A stretch of DNA of 64,000 nucleotides from Oceaniglobus trochenteri (GTDB taxonomy: Bacteria > Pseudomonadota > Alphaproteobacteria > Rhodobacterales > Rhodobacteraceae). The stretch's first letter is position 1. Every line of letters begins with the position of its first letter. The notes below the pieces were generated by a model, which had not been told where the DNA came from, did not search any database, and saw only the letters and a program-made list of their open reading frames with translations. A program made the translations under genes and the position numbers. Of the stretch, positions 1 to 8,371 are shown in pieces. Where the stretch lies: the NCBI RefSeq assembly GCF_020529025.1, contig NZ_JACNMM010000006.1, forward strand, positions 124,001 to 188,000. Reading direction: 5' to 3'.

Positions 1-937
1 CTTTGGAGATACCGAGTTGATCGGCGGCATTTCCATCATTCCGGTGCTGATCGGAATGTTCGCCATAACCGAGATTCTGCGCAAGGCGGCCGCGCCCGCC
101 GATCTGCCCCCCACCCCGCCTTTGCAACTGCGCCGGGCCATTTCGGGCGTGGGCGCGACCCTGTGGAAATACAAGGGCGGCGTCGCGCGATCCTCGCTTC
201 TGGGCAGTGGCATCGGCGCCCTGCCCGGCGCGGGCGCCGACATCGCATCGTGGATCGCCTTTGCCCTGGCGCGCAAATTCTCGCGCACGCCCGAGAAGTT
301 CGGCACCGGCCACCCCGAGGGCATCGTCAGCGCCTCAAGCGCCAACAACGCCGCCCTGTCGGGGGCCTATGTGCCCAGCCTTGTCTTCGGCATTCCCGGC
401 GATACGATCACCGCCATCCTGATCGGGGTGCTGCTGATGAAGGGGATCACGCCGGGGCCCATGGTCTTTGTCATGGATACCGGGTTGGTCAACGCCATCT
501 TTGCCGTGTTCATCCTGGCCAACATTCTGATGCTGCCCCTGGGGCTGGGCGCGATCATGGTGTCGCGCCAGCTTTTGTCGGTGCGCCAGAACATCCTGTT
601 CCCGATCATCCTGCTGTTCTGCGTGATCGGCGCCTTTGCGGCCAACAACACGCTGTTCGATGTCTGGGTGCTGCTGGTGCTGGGCCTCATCGCCTTCGTG
701 ATGGAGGAGAACGACTTTCCCCTGGCGCCGATGATCCTGGCGCTGATCCTCGGCCCGCTGATCGAGGAGAATTTCATGAAGTCGGTCATCAAGGCCGATG
801 GCAACCTTCTGGAATTCTTCTCGCGCCCGATTGCCGGCACCCTCGGGTTCATCATGTTCGCCATCTGGGGCCTGATGATCGCGCTGTCCGTGGCGCGCCA
901 TTTTCGCAACCGCAAGACCGAAGGAGCACAGCAATGA
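1..937 (+). CDS. tctA: TTT-family transporter large permease TctA (5' end outside window)
   Basis: C-terminal about 310 residues of a tripartite tricarboxylate transporter large membrane subunit; the reading frame is open from base 2, so the start lies upstream of the window. The visible part has the TctA hallmarks: a GALPGAGAD glycine/proline motif, then a SSANNAALSG stretch running into VFGIPGDTITAIL, and several hydrophobic segments to the end. TctA forms the channel of a TctABC importer that uses an ion gradient and a periplasmic binding protein for a carboxylate-type substrate. The stop overlaps the start of the following dehydrogenase gene (ATGA), so it heads or continues an operon with three catabolic genes. 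The substrate cannot be told from sequence. Family assignment is secure. Confidence 0.93.
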   Translation, partial: FGDTELIGGISIIPVLIGMFAITEILRKAAAPADLPPTPPLQLRRAISGVGATLWKYKGGVARSSLLGSGIGALPGAGADIASWIAFALARKFSRTPEKFGTGHPEGIVSASSANNAALSGAYVPSLVFGIPGDTITAILIGVLLMKGITPGPMVFVMDTGLVNAIFAVFILANILMLPLGLGAIMVSRQLLSVRQNILFPIILLFCVIGAFAANNTLFDVWVLLVLGLIAFVMEENDFPLAPMILALILGPLIEENFMKSVIKADGNLLEFFSRPIAGTLGFIMFAIWGLMIALSVARHFRNRKTEGAQQ

Positions 938-1629
938 CGCGCAATGTCATCGTGATCGGCGGCACCAGCGGGATCGGCCGCGCCATCGCCGAGGGCTTTC
1001 TTGAGGCCGGCGACAGCGTGACGGTCTCGGGCCACGAGGCCGCCTGCGATCTGCCGGGCGGCATGGCGCAGGCCGTGCTGGACGTGCGCGATGGCGCGGC
1101 GGTGGCCGATTTCCTTTCCGGGGTCGCGGCGCTGGATGTGCTGGTCAACTGCGCAGGGGTGATCCGACGCGGCGGGGCCGAGTTCACCGCCGAGGGCTTT
1201 GCCGATGTCATCGACATCAACCTGAACGGCACGCAGCGCTGTTGCATCGCCGCCCACGGGGCGCTGAAGGCGGCGGGGGGCTGTGTCATCAACACCGCCT
1301 CGATGCTCACCTATTTCGGTTCGGCTGTCGCGCCGGGCTATGCGGCATCGAAGGGCGGCATCGGGCAGTTGACCCGCTCGCTGGCCATGGCCTGGGCGCC
1401 CGATGGCATCCGGGTGAACGCGCTGGCGCCGGGCTGGATCTCCACGGCGCTGACGCAACCGTTGGGCGACAATGCAGAACGTTCAGCCGCCATCACCGGG
1501 CGCACGCCGATGAACCGCTGGGGCAGGCCCGAAGACCTGGTTGGCCCGGCGCTGTTCCTGGCATCGCCCGCCGCGGGTTTCGTGACCGGGGCAATCCTCC
1601 CGGTCGATGGCGGCTATTCCGCCGCATGA
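934..1629 (+). CDS. Short-chain dehydrogenase/reductase (SDR)
   Basis: 231-residue classical SDR, expected to oxidise or reduce a hydroxyl/keto substrate with NAD(P). The cofactor motif GGTSGIG is at residues 8-14, the VNCAGV motif is in mid-protein, and the catalytic YAASK (Tyr-x-x-x-Lys) follows an upstream NTAS serine; the C-terminus ends in a typical VDGGY. It is slightly short because the beta2-alpha3 region is compressed, but no catalytic element is missing. The ATG at 934 overlaps the tctA stop by 4 bases, implying translational coupling. Its place between a carboxylate transporter and an RraA-like aldolase suggests oxidation of an imported hydroxy acid; this is inference. Confidence 0.9.
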   Translation: MTRNVIVIGGTSGIGRAIAEGFLEAGDSVTVSGHEAACDLPGGMAQAVLDVRDGAAVADFLSGVAALDVLVNCAGVIRRGGAEFTAEGFADVIDINLNGTQRCCIAAHGALKAAGGCVINTASMLTYFGSAVAPGYAASKGGIGQLTRSLAMAWAPDGIRVNALAPGWISTALTQPLGDNAERSAAITGRTPMNRWGRPEDLVGPALFLASPAAGFVTGAILPVDGGYSAA

Positions 1630-1645
1630 AGAAGGAGAATACCCC

Positions 1646-2341
1646 ATGAGCAAACCCTACGAGTCCGACGCCGACCTGTTCAAACTGATGCGCGAGCGGC
1701 TTTTCACCGCCGTTGTCGGCGACGTGATGGACCAGATGGGCCTGCGCCGCCAGTTCCTGCCCGCCGGGATCGCGCCCCTGCAACAGAACAGCAAGCTGGC
1801 CGGTCGCGCCATGCCGGTGCTTGAGGCCGACATCTTCGACGATGGCACCGACGATTCCCGCGGCCCGCTGGCGCGCATGCCTTTCGGCCTGATGCTGCAC
1901 GCGCTGGACGATCTGAAGCAGGACGAGGTCTATATCGCCTCGGGCGCCTCGCCCCGCTATGCCCTTTGGGGAGAGCTGATGACGACGCGAGCGAAATACC
2001 TCAAGGCCGCCGGCGTGATCGTCGATGGATATGTCCGCGATGCCGAGGGCATCGAGGCGCAGAACTTCCCCACCTTCTGCCGCGGCGTCTATGCCCAGGA
2101 TCAGGGCGTGCGCGGCAAGGTCATCGATTTCCGCACGGCCATCGAAATCGGCGGCATCCGCATCGAACCCGGCACCCTTCTTTATGGTGACCGCGAAGGC
2201 GTTCTGATCGTCCCGCGCGACGCCGAACAGGAGGTGATCACCCGCGCCCTTGAAAAGGTCGAAACCGAAGACGCCGTGGGCGAGGCGATCCGCGGTGGCA
2301 TGTCGGCGGTCGAGGCCCTTGAAACCTTTGGCGTTATGTAA
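1646..2341 (+). CDS. RraA/HMG-aldolase-like protein
   Basis: 231-residue member of the RraA/4-hydroxy-4-methyl-2-oxoglutarate aldolase superfamily. The DGYVRDAEG segment carries the family's conserved Arg-Asp pair, followed later by a GDREGVLIVPRD stretch typical of these proteins. The family includes class II HMG/CHA pyruvate aldolases, oxaloacetate decarboxylases and the RNase E inhibitor RraA. The transporter-SDR-cupin neighbourhood favours a catabolic aldolase or decarboxylase over RNase control. I chose the ATG at 1646 because GAAGGAG lies 8-9 bases upstream; an earlier in-frame start would run into the SDR gene. Upstream gap is 16 bases, so same operon. The specific substrate is unknown. 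Confidence 0.85.
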   Translation: MSKPYESDADLFKLMRERLFTAVVGDVMDQMGLRRQFLPAGIAPLQQNSKLAGRAMPVLEADIFDDGTDDSRGPLARMPFGLMLHALDDLKQDEVYIASGASPRYALWGELMTTRAKYLKAAGVIVDGYVRDAEGIEAQNFPTFCRGVYAQDQGVRGKVIDFRTAIEIGGIRIEPGTLLYGDREGVLIVPRDAEQEVITRALEKVETEDAVGEAIRGGMSAVEALETFGVM

Positions 2342-2350
2342 GGAACCCCC

Positions 2351-2872
2351 ATGACACAGAGCGAAGACGAAAAGCGCATGCCCTATCAGCTGGACATGCC
2401 GAAAGAGGCGGGAACGGATATCGTCATTCCGCATGCGGTGCCCCAAGACGATCGCGTCTGGGTGCCCCAGGCCGACAACGTGTTCTTCCGGCCCCTCTGC
2501 CTGAATGCCTCGCAGGGGTACTGGGTGAACGTGCTGAAGGTGACGAAGGGCGGCGTTCTCAGCCGCCACCGCCACCCGCAGCCGGTGCATGGCTATGTCC
2601 TGAAGGGGCGCTGGCGCTACCTGGAACATGACTGGGTGGCCGAGGAAGGCGGCTATGTCTACGAACCGCCCGGAGAAACCCACACCCTGATCGTGCCCGA
2701 CGACGTGACCGAGATGATGACGCTGTTCCAGGTGAACGGCGTGATGTGCTACGTCGATCCTTGGGGCAAGCAGGTGGGATACGAGGACGTGTTCACCAAG
2801 ATCGACATGTGCCGCGCGCATTACACCGCGGTCGGGCTGGGTGCCGATTACGTCGATCAGTTCATCCGCTGA
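2351..2872 (+). CDS. Cupin-domain protein (2,4'-dihydroxyacetophenone dioxygenase-like)
   Basis: 173-residue single-domain cupin. A metal-binding motif is visible as SRHRHPQPVHGYVLKG (two His plus a third His where many cupins have Glu) at about residues 73-88, and a second motif PPGETHTLIVP supplies Glu and His. This resembles the family annotated as 2,4'-dihydroxyacetophenone dioxygenases, Fe-dependent carbon-carbon cleaving cupins; acting as an isomerase or sensor domain is also possible. It starts 9 bases after the RraA-like gene with AAGGAACC just upstream, so it is the last gene of the tctA operon. A strong hairpin follows. Reaction not assignable from sequence alone. Confidence 0.8.
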   Translation: MTQSEDEKRMPYQLDMPKEAGTDIVIPHAVPQDDRVWVPQADNVFFRPLCLNASQGYWVNVLKVTKGGVLSRHRHPQPVHGYVLKGRWRYLEHDWVAEEGGYVYEPPGETHTLIVPDDVTEMMTLFQVNGVMCYVDPWGKQVGYEDVFTKIDMCRAHYTAVGLGADYVDQFIR

Positions 2873-2879
2873 CCCGATG

Positions 2880-2913
2880 TGGCGGGCGCGGGCATCCGGG
2901 CCCGCACCCGCCA
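2880..2913. terminator. Bidirectional terminator hairpin
   Basis: A 14-bp GC-rich stem (left arm 2880-2893, right arm 2900-2913, one G-T wobble position, 6-base loop) fills the 45-base gap between two convergent genes. There is no long T-tract, so termination may rely on the stem or on Rho. Confidence 0.75.
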
Positions 2914-2917
2914 ACCC

Positions 2918-4387
2918 CTAGGCGAACTTGCCCGACAGGTAGGCGATATAGGGCGCGGTATCGCTGGCCGTCATGCCAAGCGCGTCGAAGATTTGCGCCC
3001 GGCTGCGCGAGCGGCCGTGCTGCCAGACGGTTTCGCCCAGGGCGGCGCGCAGCGGTGCGGTATCGGCCCCCGCCAGCGCGGTGCGGATCTCGGGGCGGGT
3101 GGCATCGAAGTGCGCCATCAACTGCGCCGCGGCGGCATTGCCGATGGTATAGGTCGGGAACGACCCGATATAGCCCGAGGACCAGTGCACATCCTGAAGG
3201 CAGCCCATGGCGTCGCTGTCCACGGTCACGCCCAAGTCGTTGGCCATGGCATCGGCCCAGACACCGGGAATGTCCGCCACCTCAAGGCTGCCGTCCATAA
3301 GTGCCATCTCGATGCGCACCCGCAGCATGATGTGCAGATCATAGGTCAGCTCGTCCGCCTCGACCCTGATCCTGCCCGGTTCGACCCGGTTCACGGCGGC
3401 GACGAATTCATTCACCGTCACATCGCGCAACTGTTCGGGGAAGGTATCGCGCAGACGGGCGAAATGGGCCTGCCAGAAGGATGCGGTGCGCCCGACATGG
3501 TTTTCCAGCAGCCGCGACTGGCTTTCGTGCATCCCGAAGCTGGTGCCGCCCACGGCGTAAAGGCCGATCATGTCGGTGGCAAAGGCGCTGCGGTCATGTT
3601 CGGGCGCAACGCCCTGTTCGTACAGCGCATGACCCACCTCGTGGATCGAGCCGAAGATCGACATGGGCAGGTAATTGCGCGGCCAGCGCGAGGTGATGCG
3701 CACGTCGTTGCGGGTAAAGCTGACCTCGAAGGGGTGAACAGCGGTGTCCAGGCGCCCCCGGTCAAAATCATAGCCCAGGGCGCGGGCGGTTTCATGGGCG
3801 AAGGCCTGCTGCAATTCTGGCGGGTAATCGCGGTAAAGGAAATCGGTGCGCGGCTTGTCCCGGCCCCGTGCCACGTCCAGCACCGGCAGGATGCCGGCGC
3901 GCAGTTCGTCAAAGAAGGTAGAGAGGCTGGCGGCGGTTTCGCCGGGCTCATAGATCTGCACCATGGGATCATAGGGGTGGCCGTCGTATCCCAGTGCCTC
4001 GGCCTGCTGGCGGGCCAGTTTCACCACCTTTTCAAGGTGCGGGCGGAACAGCGCGAAATCCGAGGTTTCCCGCGCCTTGGCCCAGGCGGCCCCGGCCACG
4101 GTGGAATGTTCGGCCTGGGCGCGCAACAGTTCGGCGGGCAGACGGGAATGATGGGTGATCGCCTCGCGCACATGGGCGGCGGCCGGATCGTCGCCCGCCG
4201 CTTCCACCGCATCGGCCATGCCCGGGTCCAGGATCATCTCGCGCGCGACGCCCATCAGGGTTGCCACCTGGGCGCCGCGGGTTTCGGCCCCGCCCGCGGG
4301 CATCTGGGTGCGCGCGTCCCAGTTCAGGGTATTCACCGCGCACAGCACATCGTTCAGCCGTGCAACCCGGTCGTTCAGTTCACTCAT
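2918..4387 (-). CDS. Carboxypeptidase M32 (Taq/Pfu family)
   Basis: 489-residue zinc metallocarboxypeptidase of family M32, which removes C-terminal amino acids from peptides in the cytoplasm. The zinc motif HEVGH is at residues 249-253 and the family HESQSR motif at 287-292 supplies the third ligand; the HPF and DVRITSR motifs of M32 enzymes are also present. Length matches the family (about 490-510). The ATG at 4387 overlaps the stop of the upstream ABC ATPase gene (ATGA), so it is the last gene of the peptide-importer operon. This strongly suggests that imported oligopeptides are trimmed by this enzyme. An upstream in-frame start exists but would lie deep inside the ATPase gene. Confidence 0.94.
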   Translation of the reverse strand: MSELNDRVARLNDVLCAVNTLNWDARTQMPAGGAETRGAQVATLMGVAREMILDPGMADAVEAAGDDPAAAHVREAITHHSRLPAELLRAQAEHSTVAGAAWAKARETSDFALFRPHLEKVVKLARQQAEALGYDGHPYDPMVQIYEPGETAASLSTFFDELRAGILPVLDVARGRDKPRTDFLYRDYPPELQQAFAHETARALGYDFDRGRLDTAVHPFEVSFTRNDVRITSRWPRNYLPMSIFGSIHEVGHALYEQGVAPEHDRSAFATDMIGLYAVGGTSFGMHESQSRLLENHVGRTASFWQAHFARLRDTFPEQLRDVTVNEFVAAVNRVEPGRIRVEADELTYDLHIMLRVRIEMALMDGSLEVADIPGVWADAMANDLGVTVDSDAMGCLQDVHWSSGYIGSFPTYTIGNAAAAQLMAHFDATRPEIRTALAGADTAPLRAALGETVWQHGRSRSRAQIFDALGMTASDTAPYIAYLSGKFA

Positions 4388-5406
4388 GCAGCCTTGTCCT
4401 TCAATTCCACGCCGCCGTCGTTCAGATGGCAGGCAACGGTGCGTGACGCCCCTGCCCCGGCCAGTTTCGGCACCTCGACCCGGCACCGCGGGCCCGCCAG
4501 CGGACAGCGCGGATGAAAGGCGCAACCGGGTGGCGGATTGATGGGCGAGGGGATTTCACCCTTGATCGCCTCGAATTCGCGCTTGCCGCTGCCCACGGTG
4601 GGAACCGAGGCGAAAAGCGCGCGGGTATAGGGGTGTTTCGGGTCGGAATAGAGAACATCCGCCGGCGCCAGTTCCACCAGCCGCCCCAGGTACATGATGG
4701 CGACCCGGTCACAGACATGGCGCACCACCGAAAGATCATGGCTGATGAACAGCGCGGTCAGGCCAAGATCGCGGCGCAGTTCCATGAACAGGTTCAGCAC
4801 CTGCGCCTGGATCGACACGTCAAGCGAGGCAACCGCCTCGTCCAGGACCAGAAGCTCGGGGTCCATGGCCAGGGCGCGGGCAATGGCGATGCGCTGGCGC
4901 TGGCCGCCCGAAAACTGGTGCGGCAGGCGGTCGGCATAGGCGCCTTCAAGGCCCACCTTCTCGATCAGGGCGCGCACCCGTGCCTGCACTTCGCCGCGCG
5001 GGATGATCCCGTGATGGCGCGGCCCTTCGGCAACGGTTTCGCCCACCTTCATGCGGGGGTTGAGGCTGGCAAACGGATCCTGGTGGATCATCTGCACCCG
5101 CGTCGTCAGCTTTTCGACATTGCCGCCACGTTCGTGCGCCACGGGTTTGCCATCCAGCACCACGCGCCCGTCGCTGGGCGCGTAGATGCCCGAAACGACC
5201 CGGCCCAGGGTGGATTTGCCACAGCCCGATTCACCGACGATGCCGACAACCTCGCCCCGGGCCACGTCGAACGACACATCCGACAGCGCGTGGACGACCA
5301 CCGGCTTGCCGCCGCCGGTCAGCCGCCCCACCAGGCGTTCGGCCAGGCCCGGCATCCGGGTGAACCGCTTCGATACATTCTCGATCTTCAACAGGGGCTG
5401 GGTCAT
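4384..5406 (-). CDS. dppF: Dipeptide/oligopeptide ABC transporter ATPase (DppF/OppF)
   Basis: 340-residue ATPase of a peptide/nickel-type ABC importer. Walker A is GESGCGKST, the signature is SGGQRQR, and the C-terminal oligopeptide extension has the cysteine-containing GCAFHPRC segment. Walker B reads LLVLDEAVASLD where most homologues have DEPVSALD; the catalytic Glu is intact. The ATG at 5406 overlaps the partner ATPase stop by 4 bases, so the longer in-frame start upstream was rejected. Couples with DppD, B and C to drive uptake of the ligand delivered by the binding protein at 8372-9943. It ends overlapping the M32 carboxypeptidase gene. Confidence 0.95.
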   Translation of the reverse strand: MTQPLLKIENVSKRFTRMPGLAERLVGRLTGGGKPVVVHALSDVSFDVARGEVVGIVGESGCGKSTLGRVVSGIYAPSDGRVVLDGKPVAHERGGNVEKLTTRVQMIHQDPFASLNPRMKVGETVAEGPRHHGIIPRGEVQARVRALIEKVGLEGAYADRLPHQFSGGQRQRIAIARALAMDPELLVLDEAVASLDVSIQAQVLNLFMELRRDLGLTALFISHDLSVVRHVCDRVAIMYLGRLVELAPADVLYSDPKHPYTRALFASVPTVGSGKREFEAIKGEIPSPINPPPGCAFHPRCPLAGPRCRVEVPKLAGAGASRTVACHLNDGGVELKDKAA

Positions 5407-6368
5407 GGGCGCTCCAACGGGTGATGGCACAGGACGATCTGCCCGTCGCGATCGTCGACGGGGGGTTCGGTCGCGCAGAGTTCGGTGGCCCGCGGACAGC
5501 GCGGGCGGAACGGACAGCCCGAGGGCAGGCGCGACAGTTGCGGCGTCGATCCGGGGATCTGCGGCAGCGGCTTGCCCGGTTCATGCTGGGCCGGAACGGA
5601 ATCAAGCAACCCCTGCGTATAGGGATGGCGCGGCGCGGAGATGACCTGTTCGGCGGTGCCCCGTTCCACGATCCGCCCAGCGTACATGACGCAGATGTCA
5701 TCGGCCAGCGACGACACCACGGCCAGGTCATGGGTGATCCAGACGATGGCGGTGCCGGTCTGATCGGCCAGGCGGCGCACCTCGGCCAGGATCTGGCCCT
5801 GGATCGACACGTCCAGCGCGGTTGTCGGTTCGTCGGCGATGATCACCGCCGGGCTGTGCAACAGGGCAATGGCAATCGCCACCCGCTGGCGCATCCCGCC
5901 CGAAAGCTGGTGGGGATAGGCCTTCAACCGTTCGGCGGGCGACGGGATGCCGACAATCTCAAGCGCACGGCGGGCCTCTTCGAGCGCCTTCGGCTTGCTC
6001 ATCGGCCGATGCACCCGCACCGCCATGGCCATCTGGTCGCCCACCCGCAGAACCGGGTTCAGCGTCATCATCGGGTCCTGGAAGACCATCGACACCTTGC
6101 GCCCGCGCATGCCGCGCATGTCGTCGGGGGACAGCGCCCGAAGGTCGGTGCCTTCGATCAGGACCGATCCGCCCACGACCTTGCCGGGTTCGTCGATCAG
6201 ACCGAGGATCGAGAAGCCCGTCACGCTTTTCCCCGATCCGCTTTCCCCGACGATGCCCAGGATGCGGCCCTTGTCGACGGAAAAGCTGACGTTGTTCACG
6301 GCGGTCACGCTGCCGCCGCGGGTGTCGAAACGGGTGGTCAGGCCCTTTACGTCAAGTGCGGCGGTCAT
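5403..6368 (-). CDS. dppD: Dipeptide/oligopeptide ABC transporter ATPase (DppD/OppD)
   Basis: 321-residue ABC ATPase paired with the downstream DppF-type subunit. Motifs seen: Walker [10 protein letters not shown]-loop [11 protein letters not shown], signature SGGMRQR, Walker [13 protein letters not shown], and the oligopeptide C-terminal box GCPFRPRC. The start at 6368 overlaps the stop of the dppC permease gene (ATGA), giving tight coupling within the five-gene transporter operon. No unusual residues. The substrate class is peptide or a similar amide compound by family; specificity is set by the binding protein. Confidence 0.95.
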   Translation of the reverse strand: MTAALDVKGLTTRFDTRGGSVTAVNNVSFSVDKGRILGIVGESGSGKSVTGFSILGLIDEPGKVVGGSVLIEGTDLRALSPDDMRGMRGRKVSMVFQDPMMTLNPVLRVGDQMAMAVRVHRPMSKPKALEEARRALEIVGIPSPAERLKAYPHQLSGGMRQRVAIAIALLHSPAVIIADEPTTALDVSIQGQILAEVRRLADQTGTAIVWITHDLAVVSSLADDICVMYAGRIVERGTAEQVISAPRHPYTQGLLDSVPAQHEPGKPLPQIPGSTPQLSRLPSGCPFRPRCPRATELCATEPPVDDRDGQIVLCHHPLERP

Positions 6369-7303
6369 CGGCTGTTCCTCGGGTCAAGAATGGTGCGGAC
6401 CTGATCGCCCACCAGGTTGATGGCGACGACCGTGAACATCAGGAAGATCCCGGGATAGATCGAAAGCCAGTAACGCCCGGCGTGGATGTATTTGAACCCG
6501 TTGGAAATCAGCGTGCCCAGCGAAGGTTCGGTCAGCGGCAGCCCGACCCCCAGGAACGACAGCGTCGCCTCGAGCGAAATCGCGCTTGCCACCTGCACCG
6601 TGGCCACGACGATCAGCGGCGGCAGCACATTGGGCAGAAGATGCGAGAACAGCACCCGGCGCGTGGGCAGTGGCGTGGAACGCGCCGCCTCGATGTAGTC
6701 CTTGCGCCGCTCCACCGTGGCGGCGCCGTGGGTGGTGCGGGCGAAATAGGCGTATTGCGCCACCACCAGCGCCAGGATGATCTGGAACACCCCCTGCCCC
6801 AGCACCGCCACCAGCACCAGCGCCAGCAGGATTGCGGGCATCGACAGTTGCAGATCGACGACGCGCATCAGAAGCGCCTCGATCCGGCCACCGAAATAGG
6901 CCGCCGTCAGGCCGACGGTGATGCCGATGGCAAGGGCCAGCGCCCCGGCCGAAAGGCCGATCACGAAACTGGTGCGCAGCCCGTAAAGGATGGCCGACAG
7001 CATGTCGCGCCCGGCGTTGTCGGTGCCCAGAAGATGGACATAGCCGCCTGTCCCCACCTCGCCCGGCGTCAGGAAGGCATCCATCCAGTCGAGGTTGGCC
7101 AGATCATAGGGGTCTTGCGGAACAAGGAAGGGCGCGCCGAAGGCCCCGATGGCCAGCGCCACGATCACGGCGAGCGCGGCCAGCGCGACCCAGGACTGGC
7201 GGTAGTCCGACCAGAAGTTGCGCAGGCGCATGGCGCGGGTTTCGGCGGGCGGGGCGGCGGGCACGGCCAGGGTGCCGCCGGTCGTCGTGGCGGAATCGGC
7301 CAT
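6365..7303 (-). CDS. dppC: Peptide ABC transporter permease (DppC/OppC)
   Basis: 312-residue inner-membrane permease with a long charged N-terminus, a first transmembrane segment at about residues 40-60, the HLLGTDNAGRDMLS segment typical of DppC, and five further hydrophobic segments. The EAARSTPLP coupling-loop motif contacts the ATPases. I take the ATG at 7303 as start because AAAGGAGG lies 6 bases upstream; the preceding GTG at 7306 is too close. It overlaps the dppB stop (TGATG). Works as heterodimer with DppB. Confidence 0.94.
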   Translation of the reverse strand: MADSATTTGGTLAVPAAPPAETRAMRLRNFWSDYRQSWVALAALAVIVALAIGAFGAPFLVPQDPYDLANLDWMDAFLTPGEVGTGGYVHLLGTDNAGRDMLSAILYGLRTSFVIGLSAGALALAIGITVGLTAAYFGGRIEALLMRVVDLQLSMPAILLALVLVAVLGQGVFQIILALVVAQYAYFARTTHGAATVERRKDYIEAARSTPLPTRRVLFSHLLPNVLPPLIVVATVQVASAISLEATLSFLGVGLPLTEPSLGTLISNGFKYIHAGRYWLSIYPGIFLMFTVVAINLVGDQVRTILDPRNSR

Positions 7304-8277
7304 CACGAGCCTCCTTTCAGGCGCACACGGGGATCAAGCCGCGCATAGATCAGATCGACCACCAGGTTGATGATCACGAAAAGCATGACGACCAGCACCA
7401 GGTAGGCCACCATCACCGGGCGATCCAGCTGCATGATGCTGTCGATGATCAGCTTGCCGACCCCGGGCCAGTTGAAGACCGTTTCCGTCACCACCGCAAA
7501 GGCAAGGGTCGAGCCGAGCTCAAGCCCGAAGACCGTGACCACGGGAATCGAGATGTTGCGCAAAACGTGCGAGAACACGATCTGGCGATCCGGCAGGCCC
7601 TGCGCGCGGGCAAAGCGGACATATTCGGCGCCCATCGCCTCGACCATGCCGGCGCGGGTCAGGCGGATCAGAAGGCCCATCTTGAACAGCGACAGGTTAA
7701 GCGCGGGCATGATGACATGGGCCCAGCCATCGGATGTGGCCAGCGATGTCTTGAACCACAGGAACTGTGCTACCTCGCCGCGTCCGCCCGAGGGCAGCCA
7801 GCCAAGTTCGACGGCGAAGGCCATGATCAGCAGCATGCCGATCCAGAAGGTCGGCACCGAAAACCCAAGGACCGAAAGCGCCATGATCAGCTTTGCGCCG
7901 ATGCTGTTGGGGCGATACCCCGCCCACAGCCCGGCGGGAATGCCGATGATGGTGGCGATAAAGACCGACACCAGAACCAGTTCGACCGTCGCCGGAAAGC
8001 GCGAGAAGACAAGCCCCGTGACCGAGGTGTTGTAGACCATCGAACGGCCCAGGTCGCCTTGGGCGACATTGGCGATGAAGGTGAAATACTGTTGCCAGAG
8101 CGGTTGATCCAGACCGTACTGGCGGATCAGGTTTTCGCGGATCTCTGCCGTGGCGCCCGGATCGATCATCACGTCGATCGGGTTGCCGATGGCATAGACG
8201 CCCACGAAAACGATGATCGACATGACGAAGACCACGACGACCGCCTGAGCAAGCCTTCCGATGAGATATCCGAACAT
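7303..8277 (-). CDS. dppB: Peptide ABC transporter permease (DppB/OppB)
   Basis: 324-residue permease with an N-terminal transmembrane helix at about residues 9-30, a periplasmic QYGLDQPLWQQY segment, five further helices and the coupling loop around YVRFARAQGLP. This is the typical DppB arrangement. It is the first membrane component after the binding-protein gene and is separated from it by about 95 bases holding a strong hairpin at 8337-8363. The next gene dppC overlaps its stop. Family assignment secure, substrate not defined. Confidence 0.94.
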   Translation of the reverse strand: MFGYLIGRLAQAVVVVFVMSIIVFVGVYAIGNPIDVMIDPGATAEIRENLIRQYGLDQPLWQQYFTFIANVAQGDLGRSMVYNTSVTGLVFSRFPATVELVLVSVFIATIIGIPAGLWAGYRPNSIGAKLIMALSVLGFSVPTFWIGMLLIMAFAVELGWLPSGGRGEVAQFLWFKTSLATSDGWAHVIMPALNLSLFKMGLLIRLTRAGMVEAMGAEYVRFARAQGLPDRQIVFSHVLRNISIPVVTVFGLELGSTLAFAVVTETVFNWPGVGKLIIDSIMQLDRPVMVAYLVLVVMLFVIINLVVDLIYARLDPRVRLKGGS

Positions 8278-8336
8278 CCTGTTCCTGCCTGCGTTCAGGC
8301 GCGGCCCCAGGGGGCGCGCGCCGGGGTTTTGGCGTT

Positions 8337-8363
8337 AGGTCCGCGCCGCGGGGGCGCGGACCT
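8337..8363 (-). promoter_or_regulatory. Intercistronic hairpin between binding-protein gene and dppB
   Basis: A perfect 11-bp stem (arms 8337-8347 and 8353-8363, loop 5 bases) begins 8 bases after the stop codon of the upstream binding-protein gene on the minus strand. No T-tract follows, so it is more likely an mRNA-stabilising or attenuating element that raises binding protein over permease levels than a full terminator. Confidence 0.7.
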
Positions 8364-8371
8364 GCGGGCAA

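Noticed and set aside
2879-4516. 545-codon open frame antisense to the M32 carboxypeptidase
   Set aside because: No recognisable domain, Gly/His/Arg-rich composition typical of antisense frames; the minus strand carries intact HEVGH and M32 motifs.
4384-5406. DppF-type ATPase as inactive because Walker B reads DEAVASLD
   Set aside because: The catalytic Asp and Glu are intact; only the following Pro and Ser/Ala order differ, which is tolerated in the superfamily.
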